Below, piece after piece: positions 7,776 to 16,429 of a stretch of DNA of 64,000 bases (its first letter is position 1; the number at the start of each line of letters is the position of its first letter). The stretch lies in NCBI RefSeq assembly GCF_017813335.1, contig NZ_JAGIYY010000009.1, positions 1 to 64,000 of the forward strand, in the 5' to 3' direction. The notes beneath the pieces were generated by a model. That model did no database searches. It was given only the letters and a program-made list of their open reading frames with translations, and was not told the DNA's origin. The DNA comes from Tianweitania sediminis. GTDB taxonomy: Bacteria; Pseudomonadota; Alphaproteobacteria; Rhizobiales; Rhizobiaceae. The position numbers and the translations under genes were made by a program.

Positions 7776-8759
7776 ATGCTCAGGACCATGACTATCGCAG
7801 CAGGCTCGGCACTGCTCGCACTCACACTCTCATTGCCAGCCGCCTTTGCCCAGGAAGCGCTGAAGCTGCGAATGTCGAGCGAAGATCCGGCTTCCAGCCC
7901 GCTGCCGATCATGGCCCGCGCCTTTGGCGACGCGCTGAAGACCAAACTGCCGGACTCGAACTACGAAATGTTCGACACCCGCCAGTTGGGTGATGAAACC
8001 GTCCATATGCAGATGATCCGCACGGGCCAGCTAGACGTTTACCCAATGGGTTCGGATGCTGTCGCCCTCGACCCTGCCTGGGCAGTCTTCGACATGCCCT
8101 TCCTGTTCAAGGATCGTGAGCAGGTCTACACGCTGCTAGACGGCGAGGTGGGCGCTGAACTCGCCGCTTCGATGCGCAAGATAGCGGATCTCGAAGTTCT
8201 AGCGTTTGGTGAAGTGGGGTTCCGGCAGATCACCAATAACACTCGCCCCGTTATCAAGCCCCAGGATCTGGCCGGCATCCGGCTGCGTGTGCCAGGCAGC
8301 GAAACCCGCATCCTCGCCTTTACCGAACTCGGCGCCTCGCCTGTCACCATGAACTTCGGCGAACTCTACCTGGCGCTTCAGAATGGCACTGTTGACGGGC
8401 AGGAAAACCCGGTTGCTCTGATCAAGGGCTCCTCCCTGCAAGAAGTCCAAAAGTTCATGTCGCTTTCTAACCACGTTTATACGCCGGTGACCTTCGTTAT
8501 GAATGGGGCAAAGTTCGACGCGCTAAGCGATGATCAGAAGGTCGCCGTCAAGGAGGCCGCCAAGGAAGCCGCCCAGGTTTCGCGCGAACAGGGCCGTGCT
8601 GCGGATGCCAAGATCATCGATGAATTTCGAAGCGTGATGACGGTGGACGACATCGACCTCGCTGCTTTCCAGGCTGCGTCCAAGGACATCTGGACGCAGA
8701 TCTCTGCGGTAGCTGGCGAAGAAATCGCTGCGAAAGTCATCGAAGCGGCTACCAAGTAA
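7776..8759 (+). CDS. TRAP transporter solute-binding protein, DctP family
   Basis: A 327-residue periplasmic binding protein with a Sec signal peptide (AAGSALLALTLSLPAAFAQE, cleavage after AFA near residue 25). The mature part has LKLRMSSEDPASSPLP and QMIRTGQLDVYPMG, plus the family motif GIRLRVPGSETR around residue 170. The conserved Arg there normally clamps the substrate carboxylate. NGTVDGQENPVALI near residue 206 is another DctP signature. A GGGAGG ribosome site lies just upstream. With the two membrane genes that follow it forms a sodium- or proton-driven importer of an organic acid, probably the substrate of the CoA enzymes. Confidence 0.93.
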   Translation: MLRTMTIAAGSALLALTLSLPAAFAQEALKLRMSSEDPASSPLPIMARAFGDALKTKLPDSNYEMFDTRQLGDETVHMQMIRTGQLDVYPMGSDAVALDPAWAVFDMPFLFKDREQVYTLLDGEVGAELAASMRKIADLEVLAFGEVGFRQITNNTRPVIKPQDLAGIRLRVPGSETRILAFTELGASPVTMNFGELYLALQNGTVDGQENPVALIKGSSLQEVQKFMSLSNHVYTPVTFVMNGAKFDALSDDQKVAVKEAAKEAAQVSREQGRAADAKIIDEFRSVMTVDDIDLAAFQAASKDIWTQISAVAGEEIAAKVIEAATK

Positions 8760-8785
8760 ACCGGATTGGCTGTGGAGGAACCGCG

Positions 8786-9370
8786 ATGGTCGAACAGGTC
8801 GAGGAAACGCGCCTGCGAAGCCTCGCGTACGATTTTGAGGAGGCGACGCGCGACGCAGATCTCCACCAATACGATCCGTCGACGCCACGTATTCTTCGCG
8901 TCGTCGACAGAATCGCGGAGGGCGCAGGCGTGGCGATCATGGTGGTCATCACACTGCTCATCTTTGCAAATGCCACCGGTCGCTACACGATGGGAATGCC
9001 GCTGGTATGGGCTGATGAGCTTGTGATCGCGCTCATGCCCTGGCTAACGATGACCGGACTATTCCTTTCGGTACGTCGAGGCTCTGTTATTCGCATTGAA
9101 TACTTCTTCTATCGCCTGCCGCCTTCACTGCGACCCGCGACCCAAACCTTCACTTCGCTTCTGTCGGCGATCGCCTTCACTTACCTCGCCTTCTACAGCT
9201 TGCAGCTTCTCCAACTCTTCGGTTCCGATCTCTCTCCTTATCTGCGCATAAGGGATGGCTGGTTCACTTCCGCCCTGTTGATCGGATCCATCGCCTCCTC
9301 GCTAGTCTTCCTGGTTCAGGCATTCATCACTTGGCGCGATCGCGGTGGCTCGCGAGCGCAACCGTCATGA
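8786..9370 (+). CDS. TRAP transporter small permease, DctQ family
   Basis: A 194-residue inner-membrane protein with four predicted helices (near residues 47-70, 78-98, 115-137 and 155-175). The motif WADELVIALMPWLTMTG around residue 75 is typical of DctQ subunits. The N-terminal 45 residues are hydrophilic and longer than usual. GGAGG lies upstream of the ATG at 8786. Its stop overlaps the ATG of the large permease (ATGA), so the two subunits are translationally coupled. Confidence 0.92.
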   Translation: MVEQVEETRLRSLAYDFEEATRDADLHQYDPSTPRILRVVDRIAEGAGVAIMVVITLLIFANATGRYTMGMPLVWADELVIALMPWLTMTGLFLSVRRGSVIRIEYFFYRLPPSLRPATQTFTSLLSAIAFTYLAFYSLQLLQLFGSDLSPYLRIRDGWFTSALLIGSIASSLVFLVQAFITWRDRGGSRAQPS

Positions 9371-10647
9371 TCGTTGCGCTTTTCTCGATCATGACGCTGT
9401 TGTTGCTTCTTGCAATCGGCGTGCCGATGGTTGCGGGGTTGCTGATCGCCGTTTTTATCAACGTTGTATTCGCCGGTCAGTGGCCGCTAATGGTGCCGCA
9501 AACCATGATCTCGGGCATCAGCACATTCACCCTGATCTCGCTGCCCATGTTTGTGCTCGCTGGTACAATCATGAATATCGGCGGCATCTCTGGCCGCCTT
9601 TTTGAGTTCGCTCGCTCGCTGGTGGGCTGGATGCGAGGCGGACTGCCGCAGGTCAATGTATTAACCTCGATCTTTTTTGGTGGCATGATTGGCTCCTCGA
9701 CTGCTGATTTAGCGGGATCAGGCTCAGTACTGATTCCCGCCATGAAGCGCGAAGGCTATCCCGCAGACTTCTCGGCAGCCGTCAGTGCTTCTTCGTCCGG
9801 CATTGGTCCGCTGATCCCCCCAAGCTCGCCGCTGATACTTTATTCTGCGGTTACGGGGACCTCGCTGGGCGCGTTATTCCTTGCCGGGCTTATACCGGGC
9901 CTTCTTCTTGGCCTAGTGTTTATGGCAGTGGTTGCCATCCTGGCGCGTCGCCACGGTTGGACGTCCGAAAAGTTGTTCCGATGGGCATCCGTTTGGGAGA
10001 GCGGCAAGCGCGCACTGCTGGCCTTCGGTATGCCAGGCATTATCGTCGGCGGCCTAGTACTAGGCGTCTTTACGCCCTCCGAAGGTGGCGCCTTCGCCGC
10101 CGTCTATGCTGTCTTCCTCTCGGCTTTCCTCTATCGGACGATCAATCTGCGCAGCCTCTACCGCGCAACCGCTGCATCAGTTCAGATCACTGGTGAATTG
10201 CTGTTGATCGTCGCTTTATCGGTGGCGCTTGGCTCGGCGCTCTCCAGCGCGCAGGTGCCGCAGTCAACGACGCCGATTATCGAATTTCTGGCGGTCGGCG
10301 ATAGCATGTATATGCGACTTGTGGCTCTGATGATCCTCGCGATCATTGCCGGTATGTTCCTGGATCCGCTGATCCCAGTGTTGGTGCCCATCATCCTGCC
10401 GACGCTGCTCGCCTTCGAGATTGATCTCGTGCATTTTGGCGTGCTGATGGTGATGGCGGTGGTGATTGGGCAACTCACTCCGCCGATGGCGATTGCAGTA
10501 ATCATCTCAGCGAAGATCGCAAAATGCGATCAGGTCGAGGTCTTCAAGGCCAACATGCCCTTCTTTGTCGCGATCATCCTTTTCACGCTTGTGCTCATAG
10601 GTGTGCCCGAGATTGCGACCTGGCTCCCTGAGATTGCGCGAGATTAG
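9367..10647 (+). CDS. TRAP transporter large permease, DctM family
   Basis: A 426-residue polytopic membrane protein of about twelve helices that carries the solute channel. The ATG at 9367 is chosen because it overlaps the DctQ stop as ATGA; a TTG at 9331 is in frame but less likely. Family hallmarks include ISTFTLISLPMFVLAG near residue 50, FFGGMIGSSTADLAGSGSVL near 105, and SSSGIGPLIPPSSPLILYS near 145. GVLMVMAVVIGQLTPPMA near 365 is the second-half signature. It completes the TRAP system and is followed four bases later by the ligase gene. Confidence 0.94.
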   Translation: MIVALFSIMTLLLLLAIGVPMVAGLLIAVFINVVFAGQWPLMVPQTMISGISTFTLISLPMFVLAGTIMNIGGISGRLFEFARSLVGWMRGGLPQVNVLTSIFFGGMIGSSTADLAGSGSVLIPAMKREGYPADFSAAVSASSSGIGPLIPPSSPLILYSAVTGTSLGALFLAGLIPGLLLGLVFMAVVAILARRHGWTSEKLFRWASVWESGKRALLAFGMPGIIVGGLVLGVFTPSEGGAFAAVYAVFLSAFLYRTINLRSLYRATAASVQITGELLLIVALSVALGSALSSAQVPQSTTPIIEFLAVGDSMYMRLVALMILAIIAGMFLDPLIPVLVPIILPTLLAFEIDLVHFGVLMVMAVVIGQLTPPMAIAVIISAKIAKCDQVEVFKANMPFFVAIILFTLVLIGVPEIATWLPEIARD

Positions 10648-10651
10648 CTTT

Positions 10652-12166
10652 ATGAACCACCTCTTCGACGCGCTCTTTCCTGCAGGACGGGATCTTTCGA
10701 AAACCTGCGTCACGCGACCCGGCGGGTCGATAATCGATTACGCAGCGATCATCGAAGGCTCAGCGCGCTATGCCCGTGCGCTTGTACAGCTTAGAGTTGG
10801 AACCGGCGACCGTGTTGCGGTTCAAGTCGACAAATCTTTAGAGGCGCTGCTGCTATACCTCGCCTGCGTTCGAGCGGGCGCAGTCTTCCTTCCGCTGAAC
10901 ACCGCTTATACCTCGCATGAGGTAGGTTACTTCTTGCGCGATGCGGAACCAGCGCTGTTTGTTGGCCGTCCGGAAGCACACGAGGAACTCGCCCCTGTCG
11001 CGTCTTCGGCCGGCGTCCAGGCGATCGAGACACTGGGTAGGTCCGGTGACGGCACTCTGCCTAGCCTGATGCGAAACGATGGAGGCATTTGGCAGGATGT
11101 GCCGCGCGGCGCTGATGATCTTGCTGCAATCCTTTACACATCCGGTACCACCGGCCGCTCTAAAGGGGCAATGCTGACGCATGAGAATCTGCGTTCTAAC
11201 GCCGCTGTCTTGGTAGAGACGTGGCGGTGGACCAGCGAAGACATCCTAATCCACGCATTGCCGATCTTCCATGCGCACGGACTTTTCGTCGCGAGCAACG
11301 TGACCCTGATGGCGGGGGCCGCGATGATCTTTCTGCCGAAGTTCGAACCGGCAGAGGTGCTGCGCTGGATGCCGCAGGCCACAGCCATGATGGGCGTGCC
11401 GACCTTCTACACGCGCCTCCTAGCAGAAGATCGTCTAGACCGTGATGTGGCATCCAGAATGCGTGTCTTCATCTCCGGCTCCGCACCGTTGCTTGCAGAA
11501 ACGCACGAGGCCTTCAAAGATCGGACTGGTCACGCGATCCTTGAGCGCTATGGCATGACAGAAACCAGCATGAACACGTCCAACCCCTATGACGGCGCTC
11601 GCCTACCGGGATCGGTGGGCCTACCGCTAAAAGGCACTTCGGTCCGCGTTGCCGAGCCCGAAACCGGGGAAATTCTCGGAACCAACGAGATTGGCGTGAT
11701 CGAGCTGAAGGGCCCGAACGTCTTCAAGGGATATTGGCAGATGCCGGAAAAGACGGCTTCGGAGTTTCGCGCTGATGGATGGTTCATCACCGGCGATCTC
11801 GGCAAGATCGACGAGGCCGGCTACGTCTGGATCCTCGGACGCGCCAAAGATCTGGTGATCTCCGGCGGCTACAATGTCTATCCCAAGGAGGTCGAGGAGG
11901 AGCTCGATCTTCTTGACGGCGTCGCCGAAAGTGCGGTGATCGGCATTCCCCATCCTGATTTCGGCGAAGCGGTCGTTGCCGTTGTTGTTCCGGAACGGGG
12001 GAGGACGGTTGCTGAAACAGAGCTTATTGCAGCACTTCGCCAGAAGATCGCTGCCTACAAGCTTCCTAAGCGTGTAGTGGTTGTTGAAGAGCTTCCGCGC
12101 AATACGATGGCTAAGGTGCAGAAAAACCTCCTGCGCGAGGACCTGCAGCATCTGTTTGCATCGTGA
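10652..12166 (+). CDS. matB: MatB-like malonyl-CoA (methylmalonyl-CoA) synthetase
   Basis: A 504-residue acyl-adenylate-forming ligase that would convert a dicarboxylic acid, ATP and CoA to the CoA ester. The ATG at 10652 (MNHLFDALF) matches the usual MatB start. The P-loop ILYTSGTTGRSKGAM is near residues 160-175, the motif ERYGMTETSMNTSNPYDG near 300-318, and GDLGKIDEAGYVWILGR near 380. The adenylation lysine is in PRNTMAKVQKNLLR near the end. VQVDKSLEALLLYLACVRAG and the TETSMNTSNPYDG stretch are typical of MatB rather than general acyl-CoA ligases. Unlike classical mat operons there is no malonyl-CoA decarboxylase gene (matA) here. Confidence 0.82.
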   Translation: MNHLFDALFPAGRDLSKTCVTRPGGSIIDYAAIIEGSARYARALVQLRVGTGDRVAVQVDKSLEALLLYLACVRAGAVFLPLNTAYTSHEVGYFLRDAEPALFVGRPEAHEELAPVASSAGVQAIETLGRSGDGTLPSLMRNDGGIWQDVPRGADDLAAILYTSGTTGRSKGAMLTHENLRSNAAVLVETWRWTSEDILIHALPIFHAHGLFVASNVTLMAGAAMIFLPKFEPAEVLRWMPQATAMMGVPTFYTRLLAEDRLDRDVASRMRVFISGSAPLLAETHEAFKDRTGHAILERYGMTETSMNTSNPYDGARLPGSVGLPLKGTSVRVAEPETGEILGTNEIGVIELKGPNVFKGYWQMPEKTASEFRADGWFITGDLGKIDEAGYVWILGRAKDLVISGGYNVYPKEVEEELDLLDGVAESAVIGIPHPDFGEAVVAVVVPERGRTVAETELIAALRQKIAAYKLPKRVVVVEELPRNTMAKVQKNLLREDLQHLFAS

Positions 12167-12295
12167 GCTGGCGAACACCGAGGTGGTAGCGGAGTGACCG
12201 GCGACGAGTTCGGTGCCATGTTCCCGAACCGAAATGGGCGAACTGTTCGAAGAAGTCGGCGACCAACGATGCCGCAAGACGGGGAGGAACTTTAG

Positions 12296-13057
12296 GTGGA
12301 CCTGGATCTCGACGGCAAGTCCATCATCGTAACCGGCGCATCCGCCGGTATCGGGCTCGCGTGCGCGAATCGCTTTGCTCAGGAAGGTGCTCGCGTCGTG
12401 CTGGTGTCCAGAGGCACTGACCGGCTCAAGACCGCTTTGAACAAGCTCGGCTCGGCCAACGCAGTCGTCCATGCCGCCGATCTCGGTCGCCACGATGATC
12501 GTGAAGCCCTGTTCGAGGCCTTTCCCGATGCCGATGTGCTGATCAACAATGCCGGCGCCATCCCGGGAGGAAGCCTGTCAGCCATGTCGATGGACCGCTG
12601 GCGCGAAGCCTGGGAGCTCAAGGTGTTCGGCTACATTCACCTGACCAAGCTTTTCCTCGCCGCGATGCAGCAACGGAAGGCAGGGTGCATCGTGAACATA
12701 ATCGGCATGGCCGGTCGTGCACCGAGACCGGACTATATATGCGGAACTGCCGGGAATGCGGCATTGATCGCGTTCACGGAAGCGGTCGGCGGTGCTAGCA
12801 CGCGGGACGGCGTACGGGTGTGCGGCATAAACCCTGGAATGACGCTCACGGACCGAGTACGCAGACTGATACCGGGGCGACAGGGAGCAGAACCCTACGG
12901 ATCGCTGTCCGCCGGGTGGAATGACCTCGATCTGCCGTTCGCACGCATGGTGACTCCCGACGAGATCGCCGCAGTGGCGGTCTTCCTGTCATCTTCGGCG
13001 GCGAGCTATATCAGCGGGACCGTTGTCGACATCGACGGCGGCAATCGTTTTCGCTGA
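12296..13057 (+). CDS. Atypical short-chain dehydrogenase/reductase lacking the YxxxK lysine
   Basis: A 253-residue Rossmann protein starting at GTG 12296, nine bases after GGGGAGG. The dinucleotide motif TGASAGIG is at residues 12-19 and INNAGAIPGG near 82. The active site departs from the family: the serine block reads VNIIGMAGRA, and the tyrosine block is PDYICGTAGNAAL, so Thr stands where the Lys of YxxxK should be. The C-terminal ISGTVVDIDGG is normal. I recall similar lysine-less relatives among alphaproteobacterial SDRs, so this may be a real subfamily rather than decay. It follows the ligase by 129 bases and may belong to the same pathway. Confidence 0.85.
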   Translation: MDLDLDGKSIIVTGASAGIGLACANRFAQEGARVVLVSRGTDRLKTALNKLGSANAVVHAADLGRHDDREALFEAFPDADVLINNAGAIPGGSLSAMSMDRWREAWELKVFGYIHLTKLFLAAMQQRKAGCIVNIIGMAGRAPRPDYICGTAGNAALIAFTEAVGGASTRDGVRVCGINPGMTLTDRVRRLIPGRQGAEPYGSLSAGWNDLDLPFARMVTPDEIAAVAVFLSSSAASYISGTVVDIDGGNRFR

Positions 13058-13221
13058 TGCGTAGCGCTGTGGGGAGAACGCTGCGTATCTACGCCCATGG
13101 CCTGTCCAAGCACCGTCCTGACGAAAGGGTGAACTCGTTTCATCGTATGTCGCTTCGATTCGCATGAGAGCCTCCGCGCGATCCAGATCCTTCGCCTCGA
13201 ATGGCCCGAAAGATCCGCTGA

Positions 13222-13479
13222 TGTTCGGCGACGGATCGGCCCGGCGGCCCGGCAGCTCTAGGGTCATTCGCCGGTAGCCTGGACGACCGCGAACGCCGCA
13301 CCCTTGAGGCGAGGCGACGGACGGACTGTCCAGTGACGCTGCAGGAACTGGGTACGGAGTTCGGCCTCACCGGCGAGCGCGTGCGCCAGATCGAGTCCCG
13401 CGCGTCGGCGAAGGTTCAAGACGCCTTAGCGCAGCAGGCAGCGCGGGGTCGCGCCGTCCGGCTGAAGGTCACTCCCTAG
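13222..13479 (+). pseudogene. Sigma-factor fragment (RpoH-like region 4)
   Basis: The frame open from 13222 encodes SLDDRERRTLEARRR, TLQELGTEFGLTGERVRQIE and SRASAKVQDALAQQ before a stop at 13477-13479. This is region 4.2, the helix-turn-helix that contacts the -35 box, of a sigma-70 group protein. The ERRTLEARR and ERVRQIExRA wording is closest to heat-shock sigma factor RpoH. Regions 1-3 are missing and a stop lies at 13219-13221, so this is a truncated scrap, not a functional gene. Confidence 0.65.
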
Positions 13480-13750
13480 GAGGCGGGGCTGGCGTTCGGC
13501 CACACGGCCGGGGGGGGAGGGCTTCCGCTCGAGGAGTGCGAGGCAGCTTCTCGCTTGCCTTCCAGGCCAGCCAGAACGGCGTTTCCGGGACTGCCAGCGA
13601 TCCCGTTTCCGTTGCCCTGGCCACGGAGGCAGGCAGGCTCGAGCTGCTCCTGCCTGAGGAGATGCGGGCGGCAGCGCGGCCGAAGGCGGTCCGGGTCCCG
13701 GTCGAGAAGGCCCCGCTGCGCGAGGCGACTTCCGGACTGTACGGGGCGGC
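13480..13750. other. Very GC-rich stretch without a supported gene
   Basis: This part is rich in G and C runs (for example a run of eight G near 13509). It shows overlapping open frames on both strands, as expected from composition alone. A plus-strand frame with LELLLPEEMRAAARPKAVRV around 13635-13695 looks protein-like but has no family match that I know. I support no gene here. Confidence 0.4.
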
Positions 13751-13987
13751 CTATTCGCTCGCGCTCGACGCGTGGCGGGGCGATGGCGGCAGGGACCGCT
13801 CACGGCGCCACGCCGTAGGATTCGACCAGCTTCTCGGCAGCTGCGCAACGCGGGCCACAGGATCGAGAGGAAGTCGGAGCGGCTCTGTCGCTGGACGCTC
13901 TTCGTCACGGTCCCGCGATGCCTGCTTCTCGCGGGCGCGTTCCTTCGGATCGAAATAGCCGGGCTTCACGGCGGTCTCCTTTGACAT
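13751..13987 (-). CDS. Small hypothetical protein, doubtful
   Basis: From the ATG at 13987 the minus strand encodes 78 residues beginning MSKETAVKPGYFDPKERARE. The first 30 residues are very hydrophilic and read like a genuine bacterial protein start, and AGGxGG-like purines precede it only weakly. The later part (PLRLPLDPVARV and onward) loses coding character. Another frame, ending AEKLVESYGVAP, looks better there, so a frameshift is possible. I do not recognise a family. It may be a decayed small gene of the accessory zone. Confidence 0.3.
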   Translation of the reverse strand: MSKETAVKPGYFDPKERAREKQASRDRDEERPATEPLRLPLDPVARVAQLPRSWSNPTAWRRERSLPPSPRHASSASE

Positions 13988-14284
13988 CGCGAGCCTGGAT
14001 GCCCCCGTTGCGGGCGTCAAGCGTTTGACGCCCTCCCGCCGCCGCCGCATGGTGTCGTCTTACTCTCCCGGTGGCGGCACGATGGTCTCGCATGGCACAC
14101 TCCGGGGGAGTCTAAATGCGCTTCATATCCGCCAGCGCTGCCGATCCAGCCTGCGTCGTCCGGACGACAGGATCGGTATCCCAGCGGTGTCACGTCCCAA
14201 GGGACGCTTCGCCGGGTGGTGGGTGTCGCCCGGCCAGACCGCACTGTAGGTGCAACCAGGGAGGTCTTCGGGCCTCCCTATTCC
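13988..14284. other. Stretch without a supported gene
   Basis: Only short overlapping frames of compositional origin are seen on both strands. No motif, RNA structure or clear promoter stands out, although a promoter for the minus-strand ORF at 13751-13987 would have to lie here. Confidence 0.35.
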
Positions 14285-14554
14285 TCACAGCTTCACCCGC
14301 AGCTCGTCCCACCACTCGTCGACCCACAAGGCGATCTCGCCCAGCTTCGCGTTGACTTCCTGACCTGCGAGCATCCGGCCTATCGTCAGCTCGACGCAGC
14401 CGATCCACCACGCGTCCGCCTCGTCGACGAGCGGCACGTCCGGATCAAGCGTCTCGCCTACAGCCTCGAACAGCAGGGCGACGGCAGCCGCCGGATCGGG
14501 GAAGCCGGCTGCGCGCTCGGCTTCGATCTTCTCGCGGAGGACGGGGTCAAGCAT
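14285..14554 (-). CDS. Small acidic hypothetical protein
   Basis: An 89-residue minus-strand ORF from the ATG at 14554 to the stop at 14285. The protein is acidic with several tryptophans (DEADAWWIGCVEL, ALWVDEWWDELRVKL) and has a coherent amphipathic-helix pattern, with GC-rich third positions like real genes of this genome. No signal peptide or membrane segment is evident. I do not recognise the family. It stands alone between decayed DNA and the tRNA-Lys gene, which would fit a cargo gene of a former island. Confidence 0.45.
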   Translation of the reverse strand: MLDPVLREKIEAERAAGFPDPAAAVALLFEAVGETLDPDVPLVDEADAWWIGCVELTIGRMLAGQEVNAKLGEIALWVDEWWDELRVKL

Positions 14555-14927
14555 GAGGTCACGCTAGAATGTTGCAGCGCCCTGCGTCCAGATCGTCGAA
14601 GGCTTCTGTACGCGTTAGGGTCACGCTTCCGTCGGACAAGTGGGAGCGGAAAGTCCTCGAAGCAGCGGCGCCCGCCGACCGCGCCGGACGGAGTGCGCTC
14701 CCGTCGAGCCTGCGGTCCGTCGGAAATTGCATGCGCGCGTTTGTGAGCTAGAGCCAGTTGGCTTCACTACGGCCACGCAGCGAGAGGGCCTCCGGGCCAC
14801 GCCACGGAAACAAGTTTGTTGACCCACCCCAGCAGGGGCTGAAGTCGCCGCAGTGGCCCTGCGGTGGCCTTGTGGCCTTTGGTCTGATGATCGGAAAACC
14901 ACAAACCCTTGCGCTGCAAGGGGTAGG
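14555..14927. other. Stretch between hypothetical gene and tRNA-Lys, no gene seen
   Basis: Only short unsupported frames are present. The part next to the tRNA (14830-14927) would be the place for an integrase or attachment-site junction if an element had used the tRNA 3' end, but I find no integrase sequence and no second copy of the tRNA end within the window. Confidence 0.4.
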
Positions 14928-15003
<76 letters not shown>

Positions 15004-15126
15004 GACCGTCGCTGAGGCACCAGGTGCCCCGCGAGTGGGGCGTTCTTAGCCATTGTTGCCGCGGGGCGCAACCCACACGAACAGCAATTTTTACCCGCTA
15101 ATTTGTTAACCCGCTTCGGTGGTGCT

Positions 15127-15327
15127 TCAGCAGGCGGCTTCCGCGCAGAGCCCAGCAAAGCGGGCTTCTTCGCGCAAGGTATCGGCAACGTCGTCATAGG
15201 TCACGCCGTCGACTGGAAAAGCGCGAAGCAGTTCGTCCGCCGTGGCGCTGACGTCGAGACCGACATGTCGACGCGCGGCAGACAGAATCGCATCCGCGAT
15301 CCCCAATGCAAGGGGGAGTGTGGCCAT
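15127..15327 (-). CDS. Small conserved-looking hypothetical protein
   Basis: A 66-residue protein from the ATG at 15327, preceded by GAGGAGAG at good spacing. The sequence is ATLPLALGIADAILSAARR, then SATADELLRAFPVDGVTYDD and a helical end with two cysteines (GLCAEAAC). The composition and strong ribosome site make it a likely real gene. It has one moderately hydrophobic helix at the start but no clear membrane segment. I do not recognise a family; the pattern of alternating helices resembles small regulatory or chaperone-like proteins, but that is a guess. Confidence 0.6.
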   Translation of the reverse strand: MATLPLALGIADAILSAARRHVGLDVSATADELLRAFPVDGVTYDDVADTLREEARFAGLCAEAAC

Positions 15328-15499
15328 GGTTCTCTCCTCGGTCCCGCCGCCATTTACCCAAGGTGTTCCGACTAAAAGGCAGGAGAAAGGCAAAGGTTGC
15401 AAATGATTTTCGCTGCCCAGCCGACCGCCACCGCGCACCGTCGAGCTGGACTTCCCGCCTGACCGGTTCCCTTGCAAAGCGGGATGGCGACCGTTCCGG

Positions 15500-16369
15500 T
15501 TACATTGGGCGCCCGCCCGTGACCGGAAGAACCGCACCGGCGATGTAGCTGCCTTCGTCCGAGGCGAGGAGAACATAGGCGCCCGCCAGCTCGGCTGGAT
15601 GGCCCGGCCTGCCAATTGGAGTGTTTTGTCCGAACTTCTCCACCTTTTCCGGCGGCATGGTGGACGGGATCAGAGGCGTCCAGATTGGCCCGGGAGCGAC
15701 CGCGTTGACGCGAATGCCGCGCGACGCAACCATCTGCGCAAGCCCTTGCGTGAAGTTGACGATGGCGCCCTTCGTGGTGGCATAGGACAGCAGCTGTGGC
15801 GAGGGATCTGCCGCCTGGATGGACGCCGTGTTGATGATCGAAGCGCCGGGCTTCATGTGCGGGATGGCAGCCTTCGACAGGTAAAACTGGCTGTAAAGAT
15901 TGGTGCGGATCGTTTTGTCCCACTCCTCGGAGCTCACATCCTCGATCCTGTCGATCGTTGCCTGATGGGCAGCGTTGTTGACGAGGATGTCGAGGCGACC
16001 GAACTCGGAAACGGCCTTCTCGACGATTGCCTTGCAGTGGCCTTCATCCGAAACGTCGCCGGGCATCAGGACGATTTTTCGACCGGCTTCTTCCACCAGC
16101 CTTGCTGTTTCCTTGGCGTCGTCATGTTCCGACAGATAGCTCACGAGCACGTCGGCCCCCTCGCGGGCAAAGGCGATCGCGACTGCGCGGCCAATGCCCG
16201 AGTCGCCGCCGGTGATGATGGCCGCACGCCCAGTCAGCTTGCCGCTTCCCTTGTAGCTCGTTTCGCCGTGATCGGGCCGCGGATCCATGGCGTCCGTGGT
16301 GCCGGGCATGGGTTGTTGTTGACGCGGGTGAGGCGGCTGCAATGCGTCCGTGTTCGGGTCCTGGCTCAT
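15500..16369 (-). CDS. SDR family oxidoreductase (YghA/general-stress type)
   Basis: A 289-residue classical-type SDR from ATG 16369, with AAAGGAG just upstream. It has the roughly 45-residue polar N-terminal extension (rich in Pro and Gln) seen in the YghA/stress-induced group. Then come the NAD(P) motif TGGDSGIGRAVA near residue 53 and LVNNAAHQ near 129. The catalytic set is complete: NTASIQAADPSP with Ser and LSYATTKGAI with YxxxK near 196-200. Such enzymes reduce aldehydes or ketones and are often induced in stationary phase or osmotic stress. The substrate is unknown. Confidence 0.92.
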   Translation of the reverse strand: MSQDPNTDALQPPHPRQQQPMPGTTDAMDPRPDHGETSYKGSGKLTGRAAIITGGDSGIGRAVAIAFAREGADVLVSYLSEHDDAKETARLVEEAGRKIVLMPGDVSDEGHCKAIVEKAVSEFGRLDILVNNAAHQATIDRIEDVSSEEWDKTIRTNLYSQFYLSKAAIPHMKPGASIINTASIQAADPSPQLLSYATTKGAIVNFTQGLAQMVASRGIRVNAVAPGPIWTPLIPSTMPPEKVEKFGQNTPIGRPGHPAELAGAYVLLASDEGSYIAGAVLPVTGGRPM

Positions 16370-16429
16370 GTTGGCTCCTTTGACTTGTGGCGCTGCTTAC
16401 GCGCCAAACAATGTTCGTGACCGCGGTTC

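Noticed and set aside
14571-14760. Possible gene between the acidic ORF and tRNA-Lys
   Set aside because: Frames are short, arginine-rich on both strands and without ribosome sites.
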